Shown piece by piece: positions 1-8,120 of a stretch of DNA of 64,000 nt (the first letter of the stretch is position 1; the number at the start of each line of letters is the position of its first letter). Source of the stretch: Steroidobacteraceae bacterium (GTDB lineage Bacteria > Pseudomonadota > Gammaproteobacteria > Steroidobacterales > Steroidobacteraceae); the NCBI GenBank assembly GCA_017853555.1, contig JAFMJH010000002.1, forward strand, positions 124,001 through 188,000, in the 5' to 3' direction. Below the pieces are notes generated by a model. It was not told the origin of the DNA and searched no databases. It saw only the letters and a list, made by a program, of their open reading frames with translations. Made by a program: the position numbers and the translations under genes.

Positions 1-388
1 CCAGGCGCCGGCAGAGCCCCCTCTGCTGCCGGCAGATAATCGAACGATCGTCGCAACGGGGTGTCGACGACCACGCGCAAGAGGGGCTGGTTCACGGTAT
101 TTCGGTTGTCCACAGAGGGTGTGGATAACGCTGTGGACAGCGGCCGCGCGCGGGCGAAAAACCGCGTGATTTGCGCAGTTTCTCGTTCGACTGGTCAAAG
201 ATTAACCAGTTTGAAAAAAATCGATATGAATCAGACAGTTGCATATCCGCAAGGGCCCCGCAGGGGCAGTTTATGACGCAAAAATGACATGCTTTCTTCG
301 CCAGTGTGCGTAAGTGTCTGATTTACCGAGAAGGCCGCGGTGCGAAAGCGCACCGACACCGGCATCCGAGCCTGCTGCGGTGCGCCGC
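1..388. other. Non-coding segment with DnaA-box cluster (oriC candidate)
   Basis: No convincing gene lies here. Three DnaA-box-like 9-mers cluster at 106-139: TTGTCCACA at 106-114, a perfect reverse-strand TTATCCACA at 120-128, and reverse-strand TGTCCACAG at 131-139. About 60 bp further on, 190-250 is AT-rich for this genome, with short A runs near 212-219 and an imperfect inverted repeat (ACTGGT...AACCAGT) near 190-210. Short hairpins occur at about 5-33, 255-267 and 338-355, none with a good T tract. DnaA boxes next to an AT-rich unwinding element are the layout of an origin. The rpmB/rpmG, radC, coaBC and dut genes in this window are origin-proximal in several gammaproteobacteria. dnaA or rpmH is not visible, so this could also be a DnaA-regulated promoter. 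Confidence 0.4.
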
Positions 389-1243
389 TTACCGTAGCGC
401 GTCGAAGCCCTGCGGGTGCCGCGCGGCGAACAGTGCCCGCCAAGTGGCGGGCAATTCCTCGAAGGTGGCGACTTTCGAGCCGGTGCAGCGCGAGATGCTC
501 GAGCCGGGACGATCGCCCATCTCGAAGCGCGGCGACCAGTCGTTGAAGTCGTTGAAGGCGGCGAGTGCAGGCGTGAAGGCGAGCGGCGCAGCGAGGTCCG
601 CGGCGGCGACCGAATAGGTGTACATGTCGTGCACCTTCATCGGTGGCGTGCTGCCGCGATCGACGCGGATGTAACTCGCCTCGTCGAGCCACACGCGCCC
701 GGCATCCGCGCGCGCCGGGCCGACGAAGTGTTTGCGTTCGGAGCGGGCGCCCGGCGCCTCGGGCTCGGCGAGCACCCCGTCGCGCAGCGAGTAGCTCGCG
801 AGCGTCACGCGCGGCGCCGGGTAATCGAACTTCACCTCCGCGCCCGTGACGGGATTCGGCCAGCGTTCGAGCAGCGTGGTCGCGCCCGTGGCGGTGTAAT
901 AGATCGCCGAGGCGGAGCTGATCTCGTAGCGATCGGCGTCGAGGTCGCGCCGGCGGTGGATCGAGGCGACGTGCATGTCGAAGAACGGCGTGAGGACGTT
1001 GTCGACCAGACCGTAGCGCGTGCCGTGCAGCCACCAGTACACGGCGGCACCGTCCGCGCCGAAGCGGATGCGTCGATAGAGCTTGTGCAACGACGCCGCG
1101 GCGAGCGGCTCGCGCAACGGCGCCTCGGGCTGCGCCGCGGCTGCGGTCTTGCCGCGTGTCGCGGCTATGGCGGCATCGGTGCTCGCGACGCCGAGCGCGC
1201 CGAGCGCGAGCGAGTTCTGCAAAAGGCGGCGGCGTGTGGTCAT
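389..1243 (-). CDS. Tat-exported DUF1838-like protein
   Basis: A 284-residue protein of unknown function that resembles the DUF1838 family. The N-terminus has a twin-arginine pattern (TRRRLLQ, residues 3-9) and a hydrophobic Ala/Leu segment to about residue 28, so export by Tat is likely. The rest is rich in aromatic residues and has no catalytic motif I recognise. The ATG (1241-1243) overlaps the TGA of the upstream transporter gene (1240-1242), so translation is probably coupled. It is the last gene of the minus-strand chain that begins with pntA1. The family name comes from overall resemblance and is less certain than the export signal. Confidence 0.6.
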   Translation of the reverse strand: MTTRRRLLQNSLALGALGVASTDAAIAATRGKTAAAAQPEAPLREPLAAASLHKLYRRIRFGADGAAVYWWLHGTRYGLVDNVLTPFFDMHVASIHRRRDLDADRYEISSASAIYYTATGATTLLERWPNPVTGAEVKFDYPAPRVTLASYSLRDGVLAEPEAPGARSERKHFVGPARADAGRVWLDEASYIRVDRGSTPPMKVHDMYTYSVAAADLAAPLAFTPALAAFNDFNDWSPRFEMGDRPGSSISRCTGSKVATFEELPATWRALFAARHPQGFDALR

Positions 1244-2151
1244 GCGCGATCCTCGCGTGCTTGATCGGGCGTCGATGCTGCGCCAGTTTGTCCGTAGAGC
1301 GCAACGTACAACCCGGCCGCGACCACCAGCGTCGCACCGGCGAACACGTTGGAGGCCGGCGTCGCTTGCCAGACGACCCAGTCGATCCCGGCGCCCCACA
1401 GCAAAGCGGTGTATTCGATGGGTGCGACGGTGGCGGCCGGCGCGTCGCGAAATGCGGTGGTGATGTAGTGCTGGCCGATGGCGCCGGTTACGCCGACACA
1501 GGCGAGCGCGAGCCAATCCTCCGCCTGGATGGGTGTCCAGCTGCCGAGTGACAGCAGTGTTGCGCCGACGGCGACGACCACCAGAAACGACAACACGATG
1601 GCGGCCGAATGCTCGCTGCGGGTCAGCACGCGCGCGGTGATCGCGGCCGCGGCGTAGCACAGCGCGGAGATCACCGTGCCGAGACCTGCGACCAGCGGCA
1701 GACCGTCGCTGCGCGGCTGCAGGATCACCAGCACGCCGATGAAACCGATGCCGATCGCGATCCATTGGCGCACGCCGACGCGCTCGCCCAGCAAAAATGC
1801 CGCCATCGCGGCGATCAAAAGTGGCGCGCCCATGTACACCGAATAGACCGACGCGAGCGACGCTTCGCGCAGCGCGAACACGAAGGTGCCGAGCATCGCG
1901 ATGCCGAGCACGCCGCGCAGCAGATGCAATTCCCAGCGCACCGGCTGCAATTCCCGCAGCCGGCCCTGCCACCACAAGGGCAGCAATATGAACGGTATCG
2001 AGGCGAGTGCGCGCAAGGCGCTCACCTGCAACGGCGGATAGTGCGTAGAGAACGATTTGAGCAGCGCGTCCATGAACGAGAACGCCGCCACCGCGATGAA
2101 CATCGCGAGGACGCCGCGTGCCGTCCGCGCCCGCGCGTTCGAGAGACTCAC
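1240..2151 (-). CDS. EamA/DMT-family transporter
   Basis: A 303-residue inner-membrane protein with about ten transmembrane segments in two repeated EamA halves. Each half carries the usual pattern; the first ends in an LLGER motif near residue 120 after an SVYMGAP segment. DMT proteins export or import small metabolites, and the substrate cannot be told from sequence. I chose the GTG at 2149-2151, ten bases after the preceding stop, because it gives the short hydrophilic lead typical of the family; ATG at 2101-2103 is the alternative. It overlaps the next gene by ATGA. Its place behind pntAB and a TraB-like gene gives no clear substrate clue. Confidence 0.85.
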   Translation of the reverse strand: MSLSNARARTARGVLAMFIAVAAFSFMDALLKSFSTHYPPLQVSALRALASIPFILLPLWWQGRLRELQPVRWELHLLRGVLGIAMLGTFVFALREASLASVYSVYMGAPLLIAAMAAFLLGERVGVRQWIAIGIGFIGVLVILQPRSDGLPLVAGLGTVISALCYAAAAITARVLTRSEHSAAIVLSFLVVVAVGATLLSLGSWTPIQAEDWLALACVGVTGAIGQHYITTAFRDAPAATVAPIEYTALLWGAGIDWVVWQATPASNVFAGATLVVAAGLYVALYGQTGAASTPDQAREDRA

Positions 2152-2161
2152 GGATATCGTC

Positions 2162-3145
2162 TCAAGGGTCGACGACTTCGTAGCCGCGCGCCGCGAATTT
2201 CGCGAGCAGACCTTTCGGGCCGAAGAACTGCGAGATCGATGCCACGGCCACACTCGATTTGTTCTGCTCGAGAGCCATGACGGCCGCATCGAACCAGGTG
2301 CTCTCGAACTGGCGGACCAGTTCGGCGAGTTTCGGCCCGTTCACGATCGCGAGACACGCCTCTTCGGCCGGCTGATCGAGCAGCCGCTGTTTGCGCAAGG
2401 CATCGACATCGCCGCTCGCCCACGCATCGGCTTGCGCGCGCATCACGCCGAGATCGCCCTCGAGCCGATCGACCATCACGCGTACGCACGACACCTCGGC
2501 TTCCGGCGGGAACTGCATGATTTCACGCATCACGCCGAGCGGATCGTCCAATTTTATTTTCGGTTCGATGACCTTCAAACCGCGCGCTTTGGCGAGTTTG
2601 GCAACCGTGCGTCGCACATCGATGGCGCCGGTGAGGCCGCTGGCGGAAATCGCCGCGCTCAACAATCCGGTGCCCGCGAACATCGGACGCTGGGTCAGCA
2701 AATCGGTCTTCTCCGGTGCGTACTTGCGGCGCAGCGTCTCGAAACGCTCGAAGAGTTCCGGCGGCAAAGATTTCCCGAGCGTCGCGTTTTGCGGATCTTT
2801 GAACATCTTGGGCGCGTTCCACATGATCCGTGCCCAGGTGATCGGATTGAAACCCACGCTCGCGCGGGCGTTGCTGACGAACACCTGCGAACTCTCGAGT
2901 GCACGCTCGACGTCGCGCGACCGCCAGACCATTTTTTTAGGCAGCGGCGAGATCGTGCCGAAGAGATAGAGCGTGTGATCGCCCTTGCGGATCTTCCACA
3001 GCCCGGGGCCCGCGCGCTCGCCCGAGATGGTGACTTCCTCGATGGCCTCGTGCGCCGCATGCGCTTCGGGCGGCAACGCCTCCTGCGCCACCGCGCGCGG
3101 CAGCAGCGCGGTCATCGTGAATGCGAGCGCGATGAGCGCGCGCAT
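2162..3145 (-). CDS. TraB/GumN-family exported protein lacking both motif histidines
   Basis: A 327-residue protein with a signal peptide (residues 1-20, cleavage near AVA-Q). The body matches TraB/GumN/YbaP: the N-terminal strand pattern WKI..G...YLFGTI near 50-65, followed by LPK..VW, and the C-terminal FGPKGLLAKFAARGYEV. Relatives are extracytoplasmic, and the animal TIKI members are metal-dependent proteases that use GxxH motifs. Here both histidine positions are serine: GTIS at 63-66 instead of GTIH, and SIS near 303-305 where relatives have an AxH. A TIKI-like metal activity is therefore doubtful. The ATG lies eight bases after the pntB stop, so it is probably co-transcribed with the transhydrogenase genes. 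GTG codons just upstream are possible alternative starts. Confidence 0.8.
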   Translation of the reverse strand: MRALIALAFTMTALLPRAVAQEALPPEAHAAHEAIEEVTISGERAGPGLWKIRKGDHTLYLFGTISPLPKKMVWRSRDVERALESSQVFVSNARASVGFNPITWARIMWNAPKMFKDPQNATLGKSLPPELFERFETLRRKYAPEKTDLLTQRPMFAGTGLLSAAISASGLTGAIDVRRTVAKLAKARGLKVIEPKIKLDDPLGVMREIMQFPPEAEVSCVRVMVDRLEGDLGVMRAQADAWASGDVDALRKQRLLDQPAEEACLAIVNGPKLAELVRQFESTWFDAAVMALEQNKSSVAVASISQFFGPKGLLAKFAARGYEVVDP

Positions 3146-3153
3146 CACGACGC

Positions 3154-4563
3154 TCAGCCTACGGCCTTGACCGCACCGATCAGATCGATGGCGGCGCGTT
3201 GTCCGTCGGCGTACAGCATGCGCGTGTTGTCGAGGTAGAAGAGGGCGTTCTCGATGCCCGAGAAACCCGCGCCCTTGCCACGCTTCACGACGATCACGTT
3301 CTTCGATTTGTCGGCGTTCAGGATCGGCATGCCGTAGATCGGGCTCGATTTGTCGGTGCGCGCGACCGGATTCACCACGTCGTTCGCACCGATGATGAGC
3401 GCGACGTCGCAGGTCTCGAATTCGGCGTTGATCTCGTCGAGATCCGCGATGATGTCGTAGGGCACGCCGGCTTCGGCGAGCAGCACGTTCATGTGACCGG
3501 GCATGCGGCCGGCGACCGGATGGATCGCGAACTTCACCGTCACGCCGCGCTCGATCAAAAGTTGGCACAACTCCCACACTTTGTGCTGCGCTTGCGCCAC
3601 CGCCATGCCGTAACCCGGCACCACGATCACTTTTTGCGCGAACGCCATCATCACCCCGACGTCGGACGCTTCGATCGGCTTCATGGCGCCCGTGACCGTG
3701 CCCTGCGCTTCGCCGCCCGTGTCACCGAAGCCCGAGAACAGCACGTTGCCGAGCGAGCGGTTCATCGCCTTGGCCATCAACTGCGTGAGCAGCGTGCCCG
3801 CGGCGCCGACCACCATGCCGGCGATGATCATCGCCGAGTTGCCGAGCACGAAACCTTCGAAGCTGACCGCGAGACCCGTGAGCGCGTTGTAGAGCGAAAT
3901 CACGACCGGCATGTCGGCGCCGCCGATCGGCAGCGTCATGGTGAGGCCGAGCACGAGCGCGATCGCGAAGAACGTGGTGATCGTCGCCGCCGATTGGTCG
4001 ATGCCGAAGGCGATCATCGCGCCGAGCACGACGGCCGCCGCGAGCAACAGCAGGTTGACGATCTGCTGACCGCCGAAGCGCAAACTTTTGTTGATCAGCC
4101 CTTGCAGCTTCGCGAACGCGATCAGGCTGCCGCTGAAGGACACGGCGCCGATCAGACCGCCGATCACGGCGAGCGCGAGCACCGCGGTGTCGTGCGTGGC
4201 ACCCGCATGCGCGGGATCGCCGAGTTTGTAGAGTTCGACCGCGGCGATCGCGGCGGCCGCACCGCCGCCCATGCCGTTGTAGAGCGCGATCATCTGCGGC
4301 ATGTCGGTCATCGCGACGCGCTTGCCGCTCCAGGCCGCGATCACCGAGCCGAGCAGGATGGCGAGCGCGATGAGGCCGAAATTGCCCATGCCCGGGGTCA
4401 GGAACGTGACCGCGGTGGCGACCACCATGCCGGCGCCCGCCCAAAGAATTCCGCTGCGCGCCGTCACCGGCGAGCTCATGCGCTTCAAGCCCATGATGAA
4501 GAGGATCGCGGTGATCCAGTAGCTGAACTGGATCAGTTGTTCTGCGGTGAAGAGGTTCGACAT
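3154..4563 (-). CDS. pntB: NAD(P) transhydrogenase subunit beta
   Basis: A 469-residue inner-membrane subunit of proton-translocating transhydrogenase, which uses the proton gradient to reduce NADP+ with NADH. The first 290 residues hold about nine transmembrane helices (domain II). The C-terminal 180 residues are the NADP(H)-binding domain III, with the GYGMAVAQAQ loop, the HPVAGRMPGHMNVLLAEA segment and IGANDVVNP, all hallmarks of PntB. The length is normal. The ATG follows the pntA2 stop by one base (TGA-G-ATG), so the three pnt genes form one translational chain in the order pntA1, pntA2, pntB. Confidence 0.97.
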   Translation of the reverse strand: MSNLFTAEQLIQFSYWITAILFIMGLKRMSSPVTARSGILWAGAGMVVATAVTFLTPGMGNFGLIALAILLGSVIAAWSGKRVAMTDMPQMIALYNGMGGGAAAAIAAVELYKLGDPAHAGATHDTAVLALAVIGGLIGAVSFSGSLIAFAKLQGLINKSLRFGGQQIVNLLLLAAAVVLGAMIAFGIDQSAATITTFFAIALVLGLTMTLPIGGADMPVVISLYNALTGLAVSFEGFVLGNSAMIIAGMVVGAAGTLLTQLMAKAMNRSLGNVLFSGFGDTGGEAQGTVTGAMKPIEASDVGVMMAFAQKVIVVPGYGMAVAQAQHKVWELCQLLIERGVTVKFAIHPVAGRMPGHMNVLLAEAGVPYDIIADLDEINAEFETCDVALIIGANDVVNPVARTDKSSPIYGMPILNADKSKNVIVVKRGKGAGFSGIENALFYLDNTRMLYADGQRAAIDLIGAVKAVG

Positions 4564-4564
4564 C

Positions 4565-4867
4565 TCAGTGCATCCCCTTCTTGCCGCCGCCGCCGGTGGA
4601 CTTGAACATTTCGAGCATGCGTTCGGTGACGACGTAGCCGCCGACGGCATTGCCGGCCGCGAGCAGCACGCCCGCGAAGCCGATCACCTGTTCGAGCGTC
4701 GTGGTCGCATTGCCGAGCGCCACCATCGCGCCGACGAGCACGATGCCGTGCACGAAGTTGGAGCCCGACATGAGCGGCGTGTGCAGAATCACCGGCACGC
4801 GCGCGATGACTTCGTAGCCGACGAAGGCTGCGAGCATGAAGATGTAAAGCGCGATCATTCCTTCCAC
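4565..4867 (-). CDS. pntA2: NAD(P) transhydrogenase subunit alpha part 2
   Basis: A 100-residue membrane protein with three to four transmembrane helices, corresponding to the C-terminal membrane part of E. coli PntA. In this organism, as in Rhodospirillum-type systems, the alpha chain is split into a soluble and a membrane gene. I start it at GTG (4865-4867), two bases after the pntA1 stop, because a strong GGAGG lies seven bases upstream inside the end of pntA1. ATG at 4856-4858 is possible but its ribosome site would be too close. The Gly/Lys tail (STGGGGKKG) is cytoplasmic. It pairs with PntB to form the proton channel. Confidence 0.93.
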   Translation of the reverse strand: MEGMIALYIFMLAAFVGYEVIARVPVILHTPLMSGSNFVHGIVLVGAMVALGNATTTLEQVIGFAGVLLAAGNAVGGYVVTERMLEMFKSTGGGGKKGMH

Positions 4868-4869
4868 GT

Positions 4870-5991
4870 TCAGCCCTCCATAGCTTTGCGCGTCGCTTCG
4901 TGACGGATGCTGCCGTCGTGCGTGAGGCACGAACCGGCGAACACTTCGTCGTTCCAGTCGATCGCGAGTTCGCCCGCGTTGATCGCGGGCTTCAGGAAGT
5001 TCAAAAGATTGCGGGCGTACATTTCGCTGGCGTTGTAGGCGAGCTGGCCCGGCAGATTCACGGGGCCGACGATCTTCACGCCGTGATGCACGACGGTTTC
5101 GCCGACGCGGGTGAGTTCGCAGTTGCCGCCCTGTTCGGCCGCGATGTCGATGATCACCGCACCCTGTTTCATGCGTTCGACGGCCGCGCGGCTGATGATC
5201 ACCGGGGCTTTGCGTCCCGGCACCGAAGCGGTCGTGATCACCGCATCCATCGCCGCGATGCGCGCATCGAGCACTTCCTGCTGGCGCGCTTTTTCTTCGG
5301 CGGTGAGCTCGCGGGCATAGCCGCCCTGGCCTTCGGCGGTGACGCCGACGTCGACGAACTTCGCGCCGAGCGACTTCACCTGTTCTTTGGTGGCGCTGCG
5401 CACGTCATAGGCTTCGACCACCGCGCCGAGGCGGCGCGCGGTGGCGATCGCCTGCAGCCCCGCGACCCCCGCGCCGATCACGAGCACGCTCGACGGCCGT
5501 ATGGTGCCGGCGGCGGTCGTGAGCATGGGCAGGAATTTGTCGAGCGAGTTCGCCGCGAGCAGCACGGCCTTGTAGCCGGCGATGGCCGCTTGCGAGGAGA
5601 GGGCGTCCATGGACTGCGCACGCGAGATGCGCGGAATGAACTCGACCGCGAAGCTCGTGATGCGACGCTCGCACAGCGCCTGCACCTCGGCCTGCTTCTC
5701 GTGCGCCTGCATGTAGCCGGCGACCACGGCACCCGGTTTGAGTTGCGCGATCTGCGCGAGGCTCGGCGGACGCACCGTCAACAGCACGTCCGCCTGGGAC
5801 AGCACGGTCGCCGCATCGGCCCATTCGACCTTCTTGTAGAGCGCGTCGCCGAACTGCGCCGCATCGCCCGCGCCGCGCTCGATGAGCACCCGCGCGCCGG
5901 CGTCGGCGAACTTGGCGGCCACCTCCGGCACCAGGGCGACGCGTGTTTCGTGGGGCGTGATCTCGCGCAGCGCGCCGATCGTGATGGGCAT
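4870..5991 (-). CDS. pntA1: NAD(P) transhydrogenase subunit alpha part 1 (NAD-binding)
   Basis: A 373-residue soluble domain I of transhydrogenase, which binds NAD(H). It belongs to the alanine dehydrogenase/PntA N-terminal fold. Features include the start PITIGALREITPHETRVAL, a Rossmann motif GAGVAGLQAIATARRLGA near 170-190, the YDVR that follows it, the mobile-loop region with EGQGGYAREL near 220, and the closing ELTRVGETVVHHGVKIVGP segment. It is the first gene of the six-gene minus-strand run to 389. The upstream 72 bp are shared with the divergent HNH gene; I see no convincing sigma-70 site on this strand. Confidence 0.96.
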   Translation of the reverse strand: MPITIGALREITPHETRVALVPEVAAKFADAGARVLIERGAGDAAQFGDALYKKVEWADAATVLSQADVLLTVRPPSLAQIAQLKPGAVVAGYMQAHEKQAEVQALCERRITSFAVEFIPRISRAQSMDALSSQAAIAGYKAVLLAANSLDKFLPMLTTAAGTIRPSSVLVIGAGVAGLQAIATARRLGAVVEAYDVRSATKEQVKSLGAKFVDVGVTAEGQGGYARELTAEEKARQQEVLDARIAAMDAVITTASVPGRKAPVIISRAAVERMKQGAVIIDIAAEQGGNCELTRVGETVVHHGVKIVGPVNLPGQLAYNASEMYARNLLNFLKPAINAGELAIDWNDEVFAGSCLTHDGSIRHEATRKAMEG

Positions 5992-6024
5992 TGACGAACT
6001 CCCGTGCGGAAGGGCTCAAAAGCG

Positions 6025-6054
6025 TTGAATGTTGTCACAAAGCGGCGGTATCTT
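6025..6054 (+). promoter_or_regulatory. Possible promoter for the HNH gene
   Basis: TTGAAT at 6025-6030 and TATCTT at 6049-6054 are separated by 18 bp and match the sigma-70 consensus at four of six positions each. Transcription would begin within a few bases of the ATG at 6064, so the mRNA would be leaderless or nearly so; no ribosome site is visible before that ATG. This is weak and based on spacing only. Confidence 0.25.
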
Positions 6055-6063
6055 ACATGACCG

Positions 6064-6741
6064 ATGGCCTCACTCGACGGCGAATCCAGACCGCAGTCCT
6101 CCGATGACGATTTCGCGATCGTCGCGCGTCCCGCGGGCGGGGTTTCCCTGCAGCATCACGTGCTGCGCACCGACGTCTCGGGCATGCCGCTCGAATGGAT
6201 CGACTACCGCGAAGCGGCGCGGCTCTATCACCAGGATCAGATCGCCTACACCTGCGGCACGCCGATCTTCCGACTCTATGGCGGCATCAACGCGCGCAGC
6301 GGCCGACGCACCGTGCTCGAGGTCAATTCGATCGTCGCGACGCTCGGTCAAGCCGGCAATCCCGGTCATTTGCGTCAGGACTACGTGCCGCCGCTCAACA
6401 ACCAGACCTTGTTCCGCCGCGACGCGTATTTGTGTCTTTATTGCGGACAGCGGTTTTTGACGCGCGAGTTGTCGCGCGATCACGTGCGGCCGTTCAGTCA
6501 GGGCGGACGCGACGGCTGGAACAACGTCGTGACGGCCTGCCGACGTTGCAACAACTTCAAGGCATGGCGCACGCCCGAGCAGGCGCGCATGCAGCTATTG
6601 GCCGTGCCGTTCACGCCGACCTACGCGGAATACATTTTCCTCAAAGGTCGGCGCGTGCTGTTCGATCAGATGGAATATCTGCTCGCCCATTTTCCGCGCT
6701 CGAGCCCTCTGCATCGGCGCGTCCGCGATTTGATGGCGTGA
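6064..6741 (+). CDS. HNH endonuclease
   Basis: A 225-residue protein with a C-terminal HNH nuclease domain: CxxC at 124-127, the SRDH pair at 137-140, WNN at 152-154, a second CxxC at 159-162 and NNFK after it. This is a complete zinc-ribbon HNH core, expected to bind a divalent metal and cut DNA. The first 115 residues form a conserved module with HHVLRTDVSG and EWIDYREAARLYHQDQIAY that I do not recognise as a known DNA-binding domain. There is no methylase, phage or toxin gene alongside it, so it is more likely a housekeeping or repair nuclease than a restriction enzyme. It stands alone between pntA1 and a convergent gene. Confidence 0.88.
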   Translation: MASLDGESRPQSSDDDFAIVARPAGGVSLQHHVLRTDVSGMPLEWIDYREAARLYHQDQIAYTCGTPIFRLYGGINARSGRRTVLEVNSIVATLGQAGNPGHLRQDYVPPLNNQTLFRRDAYLCLYCGQRFLTRELSRDHVRPFSQGGRDGWNNVVTACRRCNNFKAWRTPEQARMQLLAVPFTPTYAEYIFLKGRRVLFDQMEYLLAHFPRSSPLHRRVRDLMA

Positions 6742-6749
6742 TTGCGGCC

Positions 6750-8048
6750 TCAGTTGGCCGCGACCCAACGCATCGCCCGAACTTCCGCGCCCTGTTGCCA
6801 GGCCACGTGCACGCTGCCGTCGGCGCGTCCCGCGATGGCCGGCAGTTGCGTCGCGCCCGGTGGCGCGGGCAGTTCGCTCACCGCACCGAACGTGGCGCCG
6901 AGATCGCGCGAGCTGCGCGTGTACACGCGCCGCACGCCGTCGGTCGTCTTCGCGTGCCAGAACAGGTGCACGACGTCGCCTGCGAGTGCGAGCACCGGCG
7001 CATCCGAAGTCACCGCGCCCGGGTGCGCGAGCATGGGCGTCGACCAATTCACGCCGCCGTCGGTCGAATGCACGACATACGCACCGCCCGGATTTTCCGC
7101 ACCCGTGTAATAGGCGGCGACGACGTGTTTGCCGCGCGCGACGATGCTGGTGGGCTTGAGCGGGCAGCCCTCGATTTCCCAGCGCGTGCCGACCACGCGG
7201 CGTCGCGGCGAAAAGCTGCGACCACCGTCGGCGGAGACCATCACCGTGCTGTCGCGATATTTGTGATCGACCTGGCGCGAGCCGACGTAGAGTTTGCCGG
7301 CGTCGTCGAGGTATGCGGTGAGTTGGCAGCACGGGCAGACGTCGGCGGGCAGGATTTCTTTGTCCGGACCAAAAGTCTTGCCGTCGTCGCGCGACACCGC
7401 CATGAATACTTTGCCCGCGTCGGAGGCTTTGGCCATGTCGCGCGTGTCGATCCACAATGCGTACACCGCGCCTTTGCCGTCGGCGACTATCGTGCCGAAC
7501 ACGTGCGCATGCGTAAGGCCGCCATGCACGAGCTCGCTCGCGTCGGTGGTCGCCATCGTGTTCAGTCGCTGCGGCTTCGAGAACGTTTTGCCGCCGTCGG
7601 TCGAGCGCGTGTAGAGCGCGACCGCTTCGGGCTTGCCGTTGCCGGGGTTCACATCGTTGCCGGGATAGAAGACGTGCACCGTGCCGTTGCGACCGAGGAC
7701 CACGCGCGGCTTGCTCACCGAAAAACCCCAGACGTCGCCGTCTTTCGCGTTCAGTTGCAGCGGCGCCGAGTACGTCGTGCCGCCGTCGGTCGAGCGCGCA
7801 TAGAAGAGGTTGGTGGCGGCGACGTGCGAATGGCCGTGCTCGGCGTGTTCTTTGGGCGCGGTGTTTTCGTCGATCCACACCAGGTGCACGCTGCCGTCGG
7901 GGCCGAGCGAGATCTCGGGGCTCTGGCCCTTGTGGCTCGCTTCGTTGACGAGGACGGCGGTGTTCGCGACGGCCGTGTCGGCCGCATGGGCGAGCAGCGG
8001 CGCCAGGGCGATGAGCAAAGCGGTGGCGAGTCGTGACAGTGCGAGCAT
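6750..8048 (-). CDS. Exported Asp-box (BNR) beta-propeller protein
   Basis: A 432-residue secreted protein with a signal peptide (1-22, ending AHA). It contains five Asp-box repeats of the S-x-D-x-G-x-T-[FYW] type: about 86-93, 149-156, 219-225, 272-279 and 328-335. This predicts a sialidase-like six-bladed propeller. The arginine triad and nucleophile of true sialidases are not evident, so glycosidase activity is unproven. Two oddities suggest metal binding: a His-rich stretch (HAEHGHSH, 68-75) and a CPCC cluster at 238-241, with another Cys at 295. It converges on the HNH gene with eight bases between the stops. Confidence 0.8.
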   Translation of the reverse strand: MLALSRLATALLIALAPLLAHAADTAVANTAVLVNEASHKGQSPEISLGPDGSVHLVWIDENTAPKEHAEHGHSHVAATNLFYARSTDGGTTYSAPLQLNAKDGDVWGFSVSKPRVVLGRNGTVHVFYPGNDVNPGNGKPEAVALYTRSTDGGKTFSKPQRLNTMATTDASELVHGGLTHAHVFGTIVADGKGAVYALWIDTRDMAKASDAGKVFMAVSRDDGKTFGPDKEILPADVCPCCQLTAYLDDAGKLYVGSRQVDHKYRDSTVMVSADGGRSFSPRRRVVGTRWEIEGCPLKPTSIVARGKHVVAAYYTGAENPGGAYVVHSTDGGVNWSTPMLAHPGAVTSDAPVLALAGDVVHLFWHAKTTDGVRRVYTRSSRDLGATFGAVSELPAPPGATQLPAIAGRADGSVHVAWQQGAEVRAMRWVAAN

Positions 8049-8120
8049 GGCGATCCCCCGTTGCAGGATTTCGTCCGACTATACCGCGCCGGGTGGCCGA
8101 CAATCGCTACAATCGGCGCC

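Noticed and set aside
61-276. A 71-codon frame at the left edge
   Set aside because: It runs through the DnaA-box-like cluster and AT-rich stretch, has no ribosome site and no recognisable domain.
338-355. Perfect hairpin CGGTGCG-AAAG-CGCACCG after the DUF1838-like gene
   Set aside because: There is no T tract on either strand, so I do not call it a terminator.
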